A stretch of 7,730 nt of DNA from Bacteroidota bacterium (GCA_024640925.1 JAHEEB010000165.1:1-7730), one strand, 5' to 3'. Shown: positions 1 to 6,336, counted from the stretch's first letter. The notes: generated by a model from the sequence alone, not told the origin. Made by a program: numbers and translations.

Positions 1-2
1 CA

Positions 3-344
3 TCTAACCCGATTGAAGACAATAAGCTAAGTGAAGCTATTGTTGGTATTCACCTGTTTAGTGAGGATGAAGATGCTGATTTTATTTCCTGTATTGATAA
101 TGAAGAATTAGAAGAAATAATATCGGAACTTGAAAAAGTTGATTTCGAGAAATTGAAACAAACCTTTGACCCTAAAGAATTTCAAAAGAATAAGATTTAT
201 CCTGAAGGAATTTGGAAAACAGATAAACAAGAGTTAATGAAAGAAATGGAACTAGCTTTTAAAGACATTTTGGAGTTTTACAAAAAGGCAAAAGAAACAA
301 ATCATCATATAATTGTAAGCATTCTTTATCTCAGACTATCGTAA
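3..344 (+). CDS. DUF1877 (YfbM-like) family protein, C-terminal part
   Basis: The reading frame is open from base 3 to the TAA at 342-344, giving the last 113 residues of a protein whose start lies outside the window. The segment FDPKEFQKNKIYPEGIW followed by an acidic/lysine-rich helix and DILEFYKKAKETNHHIIVSI matches the C-terminal pattern I know from DUF1877 proteins (E. coli YfbM type): FDP, then IYP-x-IW, then a helix ending in FY-x-x-A. An upstream stretch (LSEAIVGIHLF) fits the middle of the same family. Full-length members are about 150-170 residues, so roughly a third is missing. The biochemical role of the family is not established; members recur beside immunity genes of polymorphic toxin systems, which fits the DUF4274 neighbour downstream. 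A TTG at 153 is inside the frame and is not a credible start, because the family match extends upstream of it. Confidence 0.75.
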   Translation, partial: SNPIEDNKLSEAIVGIHLFSEDEDADFISCIDNEELEEIISELEKVDFEKLKQTFDPKEFQKNKIYPEGIWKTDKQELMKEMELAFKDILEFYKKAKETNHHIIVSILYLRLS

Positions 345-368
345 AGTTTTTAGAAAACAAAATCTTTT

Positions 369-376
369 TATATTTG
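369..376 (+). promoter_or_regulatory. Possible Bacteroidota -7 element (TATATTTG)
   Basis: The 8 bases fit TAnnTTTG exactly and lie 16 bases before the ATG at 393, which would leave a leader of about 10 bases. About 18 bases upstream there is only a T-run rather than a clear TTTG -33 element. The site could start a transcript covering the genes from 393 onward, but the sequence is AT-rich enough for chance matches. Confidence 0.35.
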
Positions 377-392
377 ATAAAAACAAAAGATT

Positions 393-872
393 ATGATAGA
401 AAGATGGAAAGACACAGCATTCGGAACGGATTTTGGTGGAGATTTCATGAATTTCCTGGAAGAAATTTCCACGAATACCCTTACAATGGCAGATGTTTTT
501 AAAAATTGTGATCTGGAAAAATACTTTAGTAAACCCGAATTGTTAAACGAGAGAACAGACAATAATGTAGAATTATACAACCAGGATTTTGAAATGTATG
601 TTCATTATGAAGATGCTGTAATTGCTTTATCGGCAATAGTTATAGAGTGTGTTGTTAATGGAAAAGCTGATTTGAGAAAAGCCTATGGATCAAAGACTCT
701 TTCTTTTACCATAAGTAACCCGGAATTAGTAACACTTAGAAATGCTTTGGTTGAAATTCATGACAAACCGGAAAAGTATATATTATTTGAAATGTGCTTA
801 GATGATGAAAGAGAAGAAACGCTCACTCACATGAATGAAATAATCGCTGAGCTCAATAAACATATTAATTAA
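393..872 (+). CDS. Hypothetical protein, 159 aa, possible immunity-type protein
   Basis: I do not recognise this family with certainty. The protein is small, acidic and apparently cytoplasmic, with no signal peptide or membrane segment. Visible features are an N-terminal segment with DFGGDFMNFLEEI (residues about 13-25), a hydrophobic helix after an acidic residue (EDAVIALSAIVIECVVNGK, about 73-91) and a charged C-terminal helix (about 136-157). The order of an FxxDF...L-E-E start followed by an acidic-residue plus Ala-rich helix loosely recalls DUF4259-type small proteins, but this is a weak impression. It lies 48 bases after the DUF1877 gene and 20 bases before the DUF4274-LRR gene, so a shared transcript is likely. 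By context it may belong to a set of immunity-like genes; that is inference. The ATG at 393 is chosen because it follows the TAnnTTTG match closely. Confidence 0.7.
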   Translation: MIERWKDTAFGTDFGGDFMNFLEEISTNTLTMADVFKNCDLEKYFSKPELLNERTDNNVELYNQDFEMYVHYEDAVIALSAIVIECVVNGKADLRKAYGSKTLSFTISNPELVTLRNALVEIHDKPEKYILFEMCLDDEREETLTHMNEIIAELNKHIN

Positions 873-892
873 GATTTTTCACTTAATAGAAA

Positions 893-2194
893 ATGAAAAT
901 CAGCGAAATAGAGAAGAATACGATTGAACGAAAAAATCAGAAGTGTATTGATTCGGACTATGATAAGAGAGTTTTATATACTATAACTGACCGTCAATAT
1001 CTGTCATACGATTTTAATTTAGTTTTATTTAATGCTTCTGAACTTCAATATAAAGCCTACCATTACAATTTTGACGATGGCTACGATGGAATTTATGAGA
1101 TACTTGAAGATGAAAACTGTGATAAATCAACAGCTTTGATTTTTTATTGGAAAAACAGTCCTCTGTTTTTTGTAAACAACCCCGATTCAACTCATGCCAT
1201 TCATTCCGATGGAAAAAAGCTTAAGGAATATATTGAAAAACGATATGTGAATAATGAGTTTAAAGAGGTCCTTCAGTTTGCTCCTCTCGATTTTATTAAA
1301 GGACCGATGTATATGTATGAAGAACTTTGTGAGAAAGAAGCTTTTTTACATGAAATACCCGATGAGATGTTTTTACCGGTAGGCATGTCATTTAAAACAT
1401 CGGCCACTCACAGCGAATTAAACGATCACCTTCAGCTGAACAAATTAACAACATTATACTATTTTGATCCTATTAAATGTGAGAGTTTTAAGGATATTGA
1501 CGGAGAAAGCTTACAGCATTTGTTTCTGATGAATAAATATTACAGGGATCCAGAACCTGGAGAATGGAAAGATTTAGTTCATTTGAGTAATCTAAAAACT
1601 CTTTGGGCTGACGGTCATGTTAAACTAAAAGGCCTTCAGGATTTGGAAAAATTCACAGAACTGGTTGACCTGAGGTTAAATGTACTAAATGAAGATTATA
1701 GTATTCTGAGTAAAATAAAAGGTTTAAAAAGATTATCTTTTTCCGGATCGAATGATCTTAAAATAATTAATACGTTAACTCAATTGCAGGGTCTGGAATT
1801 AAGGTGGTTACCCCATTTAGAAAACATTGAAGGAATTGATAACTTAAAAGATTTAGAATATTTAAAAATTGAAGGATGCAAAAAACTTAAAAACATACAG
1901 TCTCTTTTTAATCTGAAGAAATTAAAATTTTTAATCCTGAAAGAAATTGCATTGAATGCGAAAAACCTTGAAGGACTGAATCAGTTAAACATTGAAACGC
2001 TTCAATTAGATTGCAGAAAACTGAAACATTTAAATTTCCTGTATGTAAAAATAGACGAATTAATGCCTTCGCTTAAAGAAATTCACCTCTTCAGATACGA
2101 TGATAATCCTGAACTCCCGGAAAAAATAAATAAGCTGGAAGAGAAATGTAAGATATATAAATACACCGGATTTAATGATTTTATTGCTAATTAA
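893..2194 (+). CDS. DUF4274 domain plus leucine-rich repeat protein
   Basis: The 433-residue product has two recognisable parts. Residues about 45-90 carry the DUF4274 signature: YNFDDGYDGIYEIL, then NCDKSTALIFYW, matching the family pattern YN-(W/F)-DDG...I-x-x-x-x-x-C-D-x-x-TAL-x-x-F/Y. Residues about 225-405 form degenerate leucine-rich repeats of about 20-23 residues, each with LxxLxxLxL-type cores (for example LEYLKIEGCKKLKNI at 321-335), similar to SDS22-like bacterial repeats. Between them (about 95-220) is a region I cannot assign. There is no signal peptide, so a cytoplasmic protein-binding role is expected. DUF4274 has no known enzymatic function; it occurs in immunity-type loci. 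The gene follows 20 bases after the preceding one and ends 15 bases before the next, suggesting co-transcription. A frame break is not evident. Domain calls are from memory of family patterns. Confidence 0.85.
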   Translation: MKISEIEKNTIERKNQKCIDSDYDKRVLYTITDRQYLSYDFNLVLFNASELQYKAYHYNFDDGYDGIYEILEDENCDKSTALIFYWKNSPLFFVNNPDSTHAIHSDGKKLKEYIEKRYVNNEFKEVLQFAPLDFIKGPMYMYEELCEKEAFLHEIPDEMFLPVGMSFKTSATHSELNDHLQLNKLTTLYYFDPIKCESFKDIDGESLQHLFLMNKYYRDPEPGEWKDLVHLSNLKTLWADGHVKLKGLQDLEKFTELVDLRLNVLNEDYSILSKIKGLKRLSFSGSNDLKIINTLTQLQGLELRWLPHLENIEGIDNLKDLEYLKIEGCKKLKNIQSLFNLKKLKFLILKEIALNAKNLEGLNQLNIETLQLDCRKLKHLNFLYVKIDELMPSLKEIHLFRYDDNPELPEKINKLEEKCKIYKYTGFNDFIAN

Positions 2195-2209
2195 CTAATC
2201 AAATTGAAA

Positions 2210-2875
2210 ATGAAAAATTATGCTTCTGTAATAACCAGTATCTTGGTTTGTTCCTATGGATTATTTTCGTGTTCTATTGTAAAGAAGAATCACAAAACCA
2301 ATGAAATTATAATATTTCAACCAGGTCCATCTGAAGGGATAGATGCATACATTGAGGACTGGCCAGGAGATAATTATCGGAATACAAATTGGGGCGATTA
2401 CGACGCATTTGCTGCAGTTGCATGGACAGCAGGCGAACCTTTGGTTGTGAGATGCTTGCTAAAGTTTGATTTAACTTCTATAGCTACTGGAACTAAAATA
2501 AAGAATGCAACTCTTTCATTATTTTCAATAAGCACGCCTGGGATAGGCTCTGGTCATTCTACTATGAGTGGTTCAAATGACTTTGTTTTAAAGAAAATTG
2601 TTGAACCCTGGGATGAATATCAGGTAACCTGGAATACCCAGCCTGCCACTACCAGAGAATATGAGATTAAATTAAAAGGAACAAATATTGAAATGAAAGA
2701 CTATACGGATATTGATATGACACGCCAGGTACAGGAAATGATAAACCATCCGGAAGAAAACTACGGATTAATGATTTGTCTTGAAGATGAGAATTACTAT
2801 CGAAGGGTAGTTTTCGGAAGCAGCGATAACACAGACCCACAGAAACGGCCAAAACTGGTAATTGAAATCCGATAA
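2210..2875 (+). CDS. DNRLRE domain-containing lipoprotein
   Basis: The ATG at 2210 is preferred over an in-frame TTG at 2204 because it gives a clean signal peptide. The 221-residue product starts with MKNYAS, a hydrophobic stretch and the lipobox-like LFSC, with Cys21 as the likely lipidated residue. No acidic export signal follows the cysteine, so retention on the periplasmic side is possible. Residues about 44-221 match the DNRLRE beta-sandwich domain (CBM96-like): DAYI near the start, LLKFDLTSI (83-91), a strand pair with ATLSLFS, the hallmark W-x-E-x-x-V-T-W-N-T-Q-P at 134-145, DIDMTRQVQ, NYGLMI, and a final FGSSD...RPKLVIEI strand. In known proteins this domain is a structural or carbohydrate-binding module, usually attached to larger secreted proteins; here it stands alone. 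The substrate cannot be told. It starts 15 bases after the LRR gene. Confidence 0.85.
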   Translation: MKNYASVITSILVCSYGLFSCSIVKKNHKTNEIIIFQPGPSEGIDAYIEDWPGDNYRNTNWGDYDAFAAVAWTAGEPLVVRCLLKFDLTSIATGTKIKNATLSLFSISTPGIGSGHSTMSGSNDFVLKKIVEPWDEYQVTWNTQPATTREYEIKLKGTNIEMKDYTDIDMTRQVQEMINHPEENYGLMICLEDENYYRRVVFGSSDNTDPQKRPKLVIEIR

Positions 2876-2914
2876 GTAATTGTTTTGGACTAACACATAT
2901 ATTTCTTTATTAGC

Positions 2915-3625
2915 ATGTATAAACTTAGTTTAATTATTCTTCTTTCATTTTTTATTTTCATTGAGTGCAATCTAAATTCCTCTAGTAAAGTTATTACAGA
3001 GTACAAACCATTCACTTCAAAAGAAATAACAGACACTTTAATAACCGAAGCAAAGACAATAAAACATAAATTCAATAATCGGGGTGTTAATTGGGAGAGG
3101 ACAATCATTCTGCCAATCACTGGCAAGTTTGCTGAGGAAAGTCATTATGTAACCAAAGCCGATTCATTTAATAAAGTTTGGCCCATTGATTCAATTGAAA
3201 ATATTGAAAAACATTTATTGCAGTCATTAGAAACATATAAGCGTTTTGATTCCACAATAACTTTTGAAAGCTTGTATAATAACTACTGGCATAAAGAATG
3301 GACACCAGCGGAAGGAGGTCATATAGGTCAAGGCTCAATTGGAGATATTCAGTTGCAAATGCTGACTCCGGAAACGGAATTATGGTTGTTAACCATGATG
3401 TGGGCTCCCGGCGAAAAGCCAAAAGCAGGGACAAAATTCATCTTATCGGCAAATGAAAAATCTGTAGTTGTGGTTGCTGGTTTTGAGACAGGCCCTGCCG
3501 ATAAAAAATTCATGGGTGGAATAACAAGAGAAGTACATGCTTGGCTCGAAACCAATAGTGAATCGGAAATAAAATTAGAATATCTAAAAAACCAGCAAAT
3601 GCCAGAAGGACCGACAATAAATTAA
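2915..3625 (+). CDS. Putative lipoprotein of unknown function
   Basis: The 236-residue product begins with MYKLS and a strongly hydrophobic segment ending in FIEC, so Cys18 may be lipidated; Glu at -1 is unusual for a lipobox, and a plain Sec signal or membrane anchor is the alternative. The N-terminal half (about 30-125) is charged and likely helical. The C-terminal half is Gly-rich and strand-rich: GGHIGQGSIGDIQLQML (134-150), WAPGEKPKAGTKFIL (163-177), VVVVAGFETGP (184-194) and GGITREVHAWL (201-211). The G-x-K-F-I-L plus VVVxxGFETGP plus GG-x-x-x-EVH order looks like a compact beta-barrel domain, perhaps of the double-psi type, but I cannot name the family. It lies 39 bases after the DNRLRE lipoprotein gene, so both may act together in the envelope. 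No clear promoter is seen between them. Confidence 0.7.
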   Translation: MYKLSLIILLSFFIFIECNLNSSSKVITEYKPFTSKEITDTLITEAKTIKHKFNNRGVNWERTIILPITGKFAEESHYVTKADSFNKVWPIDSIENIEKHLLQSLETYKRFDSTITFESLYNNYWHKEWTPAEGGHIGQGSIGDIQLQMLTPETELWLLTMMWAPGEKPKAGTKFILSANEKSVVVVAGFETGPADKKFMGGITREVHAWLETNSESEIKLEYLKNQQMPEGPTIN

Positions 3626-3703
3626 GAACTCATACCCAGCGAAATGCGATTGTTTCCGGATGGTATTCCAAGCAACCCGGTTATAAACCAATTTATTATA
3701 GAC

Positions 3704-3719
3704 ACGGAAATTATCCGTA
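3704..3719 (+). promoter_or_regulatory. Operator-like repeat, copy 1 (acggaaattatccgta)
   Basis: This 16-base sequence is repeated exactly at 3735-3750. Each copy holds an inverted repeat with 5-base arms (acgga / tccgt) around a 5-base AT centre. The centre-to-centre distance of 31 bp is about three helical turns, so proteins bound at both would lie on the same DNA face. It sits 56 bases before the antitoxin start and is the likely upstream binding site of the DUF1778 antitoxin or the toxin-antitoxin complex. Binding is inferred, not shown. Confidence 0.7.
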
Positions 3720-3723
3720 TTGA

Positions 3724-3756
3724 TTGCAATATTTACGGAAATTATCCGTACATTTG
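3724..3756 (+). promoter_or_regulatory. Promoter of the toxin-antitoxin module
   Basis: The -7 element TACATTTG at 3749-3756 fits the Bacteroidota consensus TAnnTTTG. A TTG at 3724-3726 lies 22 bases upstream and may act as the -33 element. Transcription would begin around 3762, leaving a very short leader before the ATG at 3775. The operator copy 2 lies between and overlaps the two elements. Confidence 0.6.
3735..3750 (+). promoter_or_regulatory. Operator-like repeat, copy 2, overlapping the promoter
   Basis: This is the identical second copy of the 16-base palindromic repeat, with arms acgga and tccgt. Its last two bases are the first two bases of the TAnnTTTG element at 3749-3756, so a protein bound here would compete with RNA polymerase. 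This position supports negative autoregulation of the downstream toxin-antitoxin pair. Confidence 0.7.
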
Positions 3757-3774
3757 TATAAATCATATCCTTCG

Positions 3775-4068
3775 ATGGTAACTAAAGTTAAAACAACAAA
3801 TAAAGCTCGATTTGATGCGAAGCTATCGAACGAGCAAAAAGAACTTTTTGAGTATGCAGCAAGATTAGGAGGCTTTCGTACCTTAACAGAATTCGTGATT
3901 TATTCTGTTCAGGAAAAAGCAAAAAGTATTATCGAAGAACATAATTCAATTCTGGCTACTCAAAAGGATAAGGAAATTTTCTTTAATGCTCTTTTACATC
4001 CGAATAAACCAAATGCCAAGCTGCAAAAAGCTGCAAAACGTTATAAAGATGTAATATCGAAAAAATGA
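3775..4068 (+). CDS. DUF1778 ribbon-helix-helix antitoxin (AtaR/TacA-like)
   Basis: The 97-residue product matches the DUF1778 antitoxin pattern along its length. Residues 11-19 (ARFDAKLSN) form the N-terminal DNA-binding strand, followed by EQKELFEYAARLGGF and TLTEFVIYSVQEKAKSII, the two helices of the ribbon-helix-helix fold. The C-terminal tail has the typical toxin-binding signature: D65-K-E-I-F-F, N71-ALLHP, PN at 79-80, and a final AAKRYKDV helix. Known members (AtaR, TacA, KacA) neutralise GNAT toxins and repress their own operon. The ATG at 3775 is chosen over an in-frame TTG at 3724 because the latter lies between the operators and before the predicted transcription start. The gene overlaps the toxin gene by four bases (ATGA), suggesting translational coupling. 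The tandem palindromes upstream are the expected binding sites. Confidence 0.92.
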   Translation: MVTKVKTTNKARFDAKLSNEQKELFEYAARLGGFRTLTEFVIYSVQEKAKSIIEEHNSILATQKDKEIFFNALLHPNKPNAKLQKAAKRYKDVISKK

Positions 4069-4568
4069 CCTATCTTACTATTCCTTTAACCTTTAATTAT
4101 AACAAGGATAATTTTTCTTGTGGCAAAATTGCCCTTGATGACTATTTACATAAACAGGCTAATCAAGACATTAAAAGAAAGCTATCGGTTTGCTTTATTT
4201 TACCAGATAAAAATAATATAAAAGGATATTATACATTATCCAACGATAATATTCCTCAAAAAGTTTTACCCGCTGAAATAAATAAAAAGATGCCTAAATC
4301 ATACACTAATCTTCCTGTAACTTTATTAGGAAGACTAGCTGTGGATAAAAACTATCAGAGACAAGGAATAGGAGAAATACTATTACTCGATGCACTTAAA
4401 AGAAGCTATGATGTCTCGAATGAAAGTATTGGATCAATGGCTGTTATTGTTGCTCCATTAGACAAAGAAGCAGTTAGCTTTTATAGAAAATATGGATTCA
4501 TAGAATTGCCAGACAGCGGAAAAATGTTCTTGCTGATGAAAACAATCATCCAGTTATTTAATAAGTAA
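4065..4568 (+). CDS. GNAT acetyltransferase toxin (AtaT/TacT-like)
   Basis: The 167-residue product is a complete GNAT-fold protein of the size usual for these toxins. Visible motifs in order are the N-terminal FSCGKIALDDYL (17-28) with the CG-x-x-x-LD-x-(W/Y)-L pattern of the AtaT/TacT group, IKGYYTLS (52-59), LLGRLAVDKNYQRQGIG (87-103) with the acetyl-CoA pyrophosphate-binding Q-x-x-G-x-G loop at 98-103, and AVSFYRKYGF (136-145), where Tyr140 is at the place of the catalytic tyrosine. Known relatives acetylate the amino group of aminoacyl-tRNAs and stop translation. Which tRNA is modified cannot be read from the sequence. Catalytic features look intact, so the toxin is probably active when released. 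It starts within the stop of the DUF1778 gene, the standard antitoxin-first order. Confidence 0.92.
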   Translation: MTYLTIPLTFNYNKDNFSCGKIALDDYLHKQANQDIKRKLSVCFILPDKNNIKGYYTLSNDNIPQKVLPAEINKKMPKSYTNLPVTLLGRLAVDKNYQRQGIGEILLLDALKRSYDVSNESIGSMAVIVAPLDKEAVSFYRKYGFIELPDSGKMFLLMKTIIQLFNK

Positions 4569-4578
4569 ATGGATGATT
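4544..4578. terminator. Stem-loop between convergent genes, candidate bidirectional terminator
   Basis: Nine-base perfect arms (aatcatcca at 4544-4552, tggatgatt at 4570-4578) continue after one G/A mismatch into six more pairs including one G-T, leaving a 3-base loop. The stem encloses the toxin stop codon and lies next to the end of the oxidoreductase gene on the other strand. T-runs after the stem are poor on the + strand (aatttag) and modest on the - strand (tgttttcatc), so the efficiency of termination is uncertain. Confidence 0.5.
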
Positions 4579-4581
4579 AAT

Positions 4582-6066
4582 TTAGTCAACCACAAACTTT
4601 TTCTTTTCCTTTTTGCATATATGTTTAACCGCTGTCTTACCCGATAGTACCGATGGTGGAAGTCCACCACCCGGGAACAGCCATTGACCAGCCAGCCAGA
4701 AATTATTTAGACCTGGAAGGGTATTTTTCAACGTTTTGGAGATGTTATTCGGAGATGGCATAAATCCTTCGTATGAACCTTTCCAGACCCCGGTATACTT
4801 AATATTCGTTATAGGTGTAGCCACATCAACAACTTCTATGTCAGTTAAAATTCCGGGATAATGCAATTCGAGAATAGCAATTGCATCTGCTTTGATCCTT
4901 TCCTTCTCCGCTTTATACTCATCGTCTTTCAAATCTTTCCAATTTTTCCAGGGAGTTTCGAAACGCAGAACAATAACTGTTTTCCCCTTGGGCGCCATGG
5001 TCGAATCAAAAGAATAATTCATCAGCGAATATCCATTTTCCAGCACTGTTGAACCAATTCGTTTCCCTTTGGCAATGATGGATTGCGCAATATATGCCGA
5101 CTTCTTCTCTGCTTTTATACCGAAAGAAACCTGTACCAATGGAGTGAAAAGCTCCCACGATTCATATGCATTGGTTATTTCCTTCGAAACATATTTTCCT
5201 TCAAGCATATCATATATGGTAGAATGTCCATCAGCAGCACTTATAACATAATCACTTTTCACAATAGTACCATCGGATAAAACCACACCAGAAGCAGTAT
5301 TGTTCTCTACAATTATCTTTGTTACTCTTTTATTGGTAGTAAGTTTTCCGCCAAGCGATTTATAACGTTCTTCCATGCTCATCGAAATAGGCAATGAACC
5401 TCCGATAAGATAGCCTGCATTTTTCTGATTAAACCATCCCAACATCATAATAAAGGCCAAAGCAGAAAAATTGCGATCACCAAACAGGTTGTTCATGAAA
5501 TAAGACAATTGCTTATTCCTGAAATTAAGTTCGTTGAAATATTCTTTACAGTTCTTCTTACCATATTTAATCAATAAAGGAAAAAAAGGCAACATACTTA
5601 TTGCTGAACTGGTTGTTTTTATCAGATCCCAAAAACTCTTAACAGAACCAAGTGGCTCAAAGAAAGCCGCTTTTCTCATATCGTTACACATTCTTTTTAT
5701 GCTTTGTGTATCTTCAGGAGCCATTTCTACCAGGTACTTTTCCCAACGGTCAATATTGGCATAAATAATAAATTCTTCACCTGTTTCACTAATTATTCCC
5801 GAATGAATGTCGTGATCAATAATGGTTGTCTGGTCGTTGATTACATTGGTTTCCTTCCAGATATCATGAAAAACACCTTTTGAAGATCCCACCAACCAGT
5901 GCAGGCAGAAGTCGAACCGATATCCTTTCCGATCCCAGGCAGTACATTGACCTCCAGATATGTTATGCATTTCGAAAACTTCGGTATCAAAACCGTTCAA
6001 CTGGCCGTATATTCCGGATGAAAGACCTGCTACTCCTCCGCCGATAATACTAATTTTTCTTTTCAT
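4582..6066 (-). CDS. Phytoene desaturase/RetSat-like FAD-dependent oxidoreductase
   Basis: The 494-residue product belongs to the CrtI-type amine oxidase/phytoene desaturase superfamily. The N-terminal Rossmann motif IIGGGVAGLSSGIY (7-20) holds G-x-G-x-x-G at 9-14, and Glu32 at the end of the second strand would bind the FAD ribose. SGGQCTAW (37-44) is the following family motif, and the C-terminus has the closing FAD motif WLAGQWLFPGGGLPPSVLSGK. Length agrees with CrtI, carotenoid isomerase and retinol saturase relatives (about 490-520). The substrate is not readable, and no carotenoid synthesis genes lie beside it. The ATG at 6066 is preferred to an in-frame ATG at 6120: it gives the usual MKRKISIIGGG start, and the upstream one overlaps the promoter element. 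The gene is monocistronic as far as visible and convergent with the toxin gene. Confidence 0.85.
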   Translation of the reverse strand: MKRKISIIGGGVAGLSSGIYGQLNGFDTEVFEMHNISGGQCTAWDRKGYRFDFCLHWLVGSSKGVFHDIWKETNVINDQTTIIDHDIHSGIISETGEEFIIYANIDRWEKYLVEMAPEDTQSIKRMCNDMRKAAFFEPLGSVKSFWDLIKTTSSAISMLPFFPLLIKYGKKNCKEYFNELNFRNKQLSYFMNNLFGDRNFSALAFIMMLGWFNQKNAGYLIGGSLPISMSMEERYKSLGGKLTTNKRVTKIIVENNTASGVVLSDGTIVKSDYVISAADGHSTIYDMLEGKYVSKEITNAYESWELFTPLVQVSFGIKAEKKSAYIAQSIIAKGKRIGSTVLENGYSLMNYSFDSTMAPKGKTVIVLRFETPWKNWKDLKDDEYKAEKERIKADAIAILELHYPGILTDIEVVDVATPITNIKYTGVWKGSYEGFMPSPNNISKTLKNTLPGLNNFWLAGQWLFPGGGLPPSVLSGKTAVKHICKKEKKKFVVD

Positions 6067-6113
6067 TTTCAGAGACCTTAATTTAAAGTTATATCGAATT
6101 ATTGATACAAGGT

Positions 6114-6121
6114 CAAACATA
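6114..6121 (-). promoter_or_regulatory. Possible -7 element of the oxidoreductase gene
   Basis: Read on the - strand this is TATGTTTG, an exact TAnnTTTG match, 47 bases before the ATG at 6066. A TTG (- strand) at 6146-6148 lies 24 bases upstream, slightly farther than usual for a -33 element. A start of transcription near 6107 would give a leader of about 40 bases. Confidence 0.5.
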
Positions 6122-6150
6122 CGATGTTATGTCGCGAAAAGAAACCAAGT

Positions 6151-6175
6151 TTCGATAACGAAGGAACTTTTATCG
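6151..6175. repeat. Small inverted repeats in the divergent intergenic region
   Basis: The arms cgataa (6153-6158) and ttatcg (6170-6175) face each other over 11 bases, and a second small palindrome, ttcg-ataa-cgaa (6151-6162), overlaps the left arm. They lie just upstream of the predicted - strand promoter, a place where a regulator could bind. The arms are short and may be chance. The rest of the 270-base interval 6067-6336 shows only AT-rich sequence and the two promoter candidates. Confidence 0.3.
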
Positions 6176-6308
6176 GTAAACAGATGATTTTAAGGTGTCG
6201 ATTGGATTCATAGATAAGAATGTTCTTAAATTGAAAATTTACAATATCAATTGGAATATAGGTTTAATGATAATTGGCAAATAAATGACAAAACTATTGA
6301 TAAATTTA

Positions 6309-6316
6309 TATTTTTG
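6309..6316 (+). promoter_or_regulatory. Possible -7 element of the secreted protein gene
   Basis: TATTTTTG fits TAnnTTTG and lies 20 bases before the TTG start at 6337. No well-spaced -33 TTTG is present, and the surrounding run of A and T makes a chance match possible. Confidence 0.35.
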
Positions 6317-6336
6317 ATTTTTAAAAACAGAAGTCT

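Noticed and set aside
2204..2209. TTG at 2204 as the start of the DNRLRE lipoprotein
   Set aside because: The ATG two codons downstream gives an equally good signal peptide with a more common start codon.
2884..2905. Promoter between the DNRLRE gene and the next lipoprotein gene (TTTG and TATATTTC)
   Set aside because: The -7 candidate has one mismatch and the spacing of 10 bases is too short.
3679..3689. Small hairpin ggtt-ata-aacc after the second lipoprotein gene as a terminator
   Set aside because: The stem has four pairs and no T-run follows.
2667..3766. Open frames on the - strand across the two lipoprotein genes and the operator region
   Set aside because: They are antisense to well-supported genes or non-coding DNA, have no recognisable domains and overlap each other.
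3724..3774. TTG at 3724 as the start of the DUF1778 antitoxin
   Set aside because: It lies between the two operator copies and before the predicted transcription start; the family alignment begins after the ATG at 3775.
6067..6120. ATG at 6120 (- strand) as the start of the oxidoreductase
   Set aside because: The extra 18 residues precede the usual short N-terminus before the Rossmann motif, and this ATG overlaps the TAnnTTTG match at 6114-6121.
4861..6187. Open frames on the + strand across the oxidoreductase gene
   Set aside because: They lie antisense to a gene with clear FAD-binding motifs and show no protein family features.
6300..6309. Perfect palindrome ataaatttat
   Set aside because: It consists only of A and T in an AT-rich stretch, so chance is the simplest explanation.
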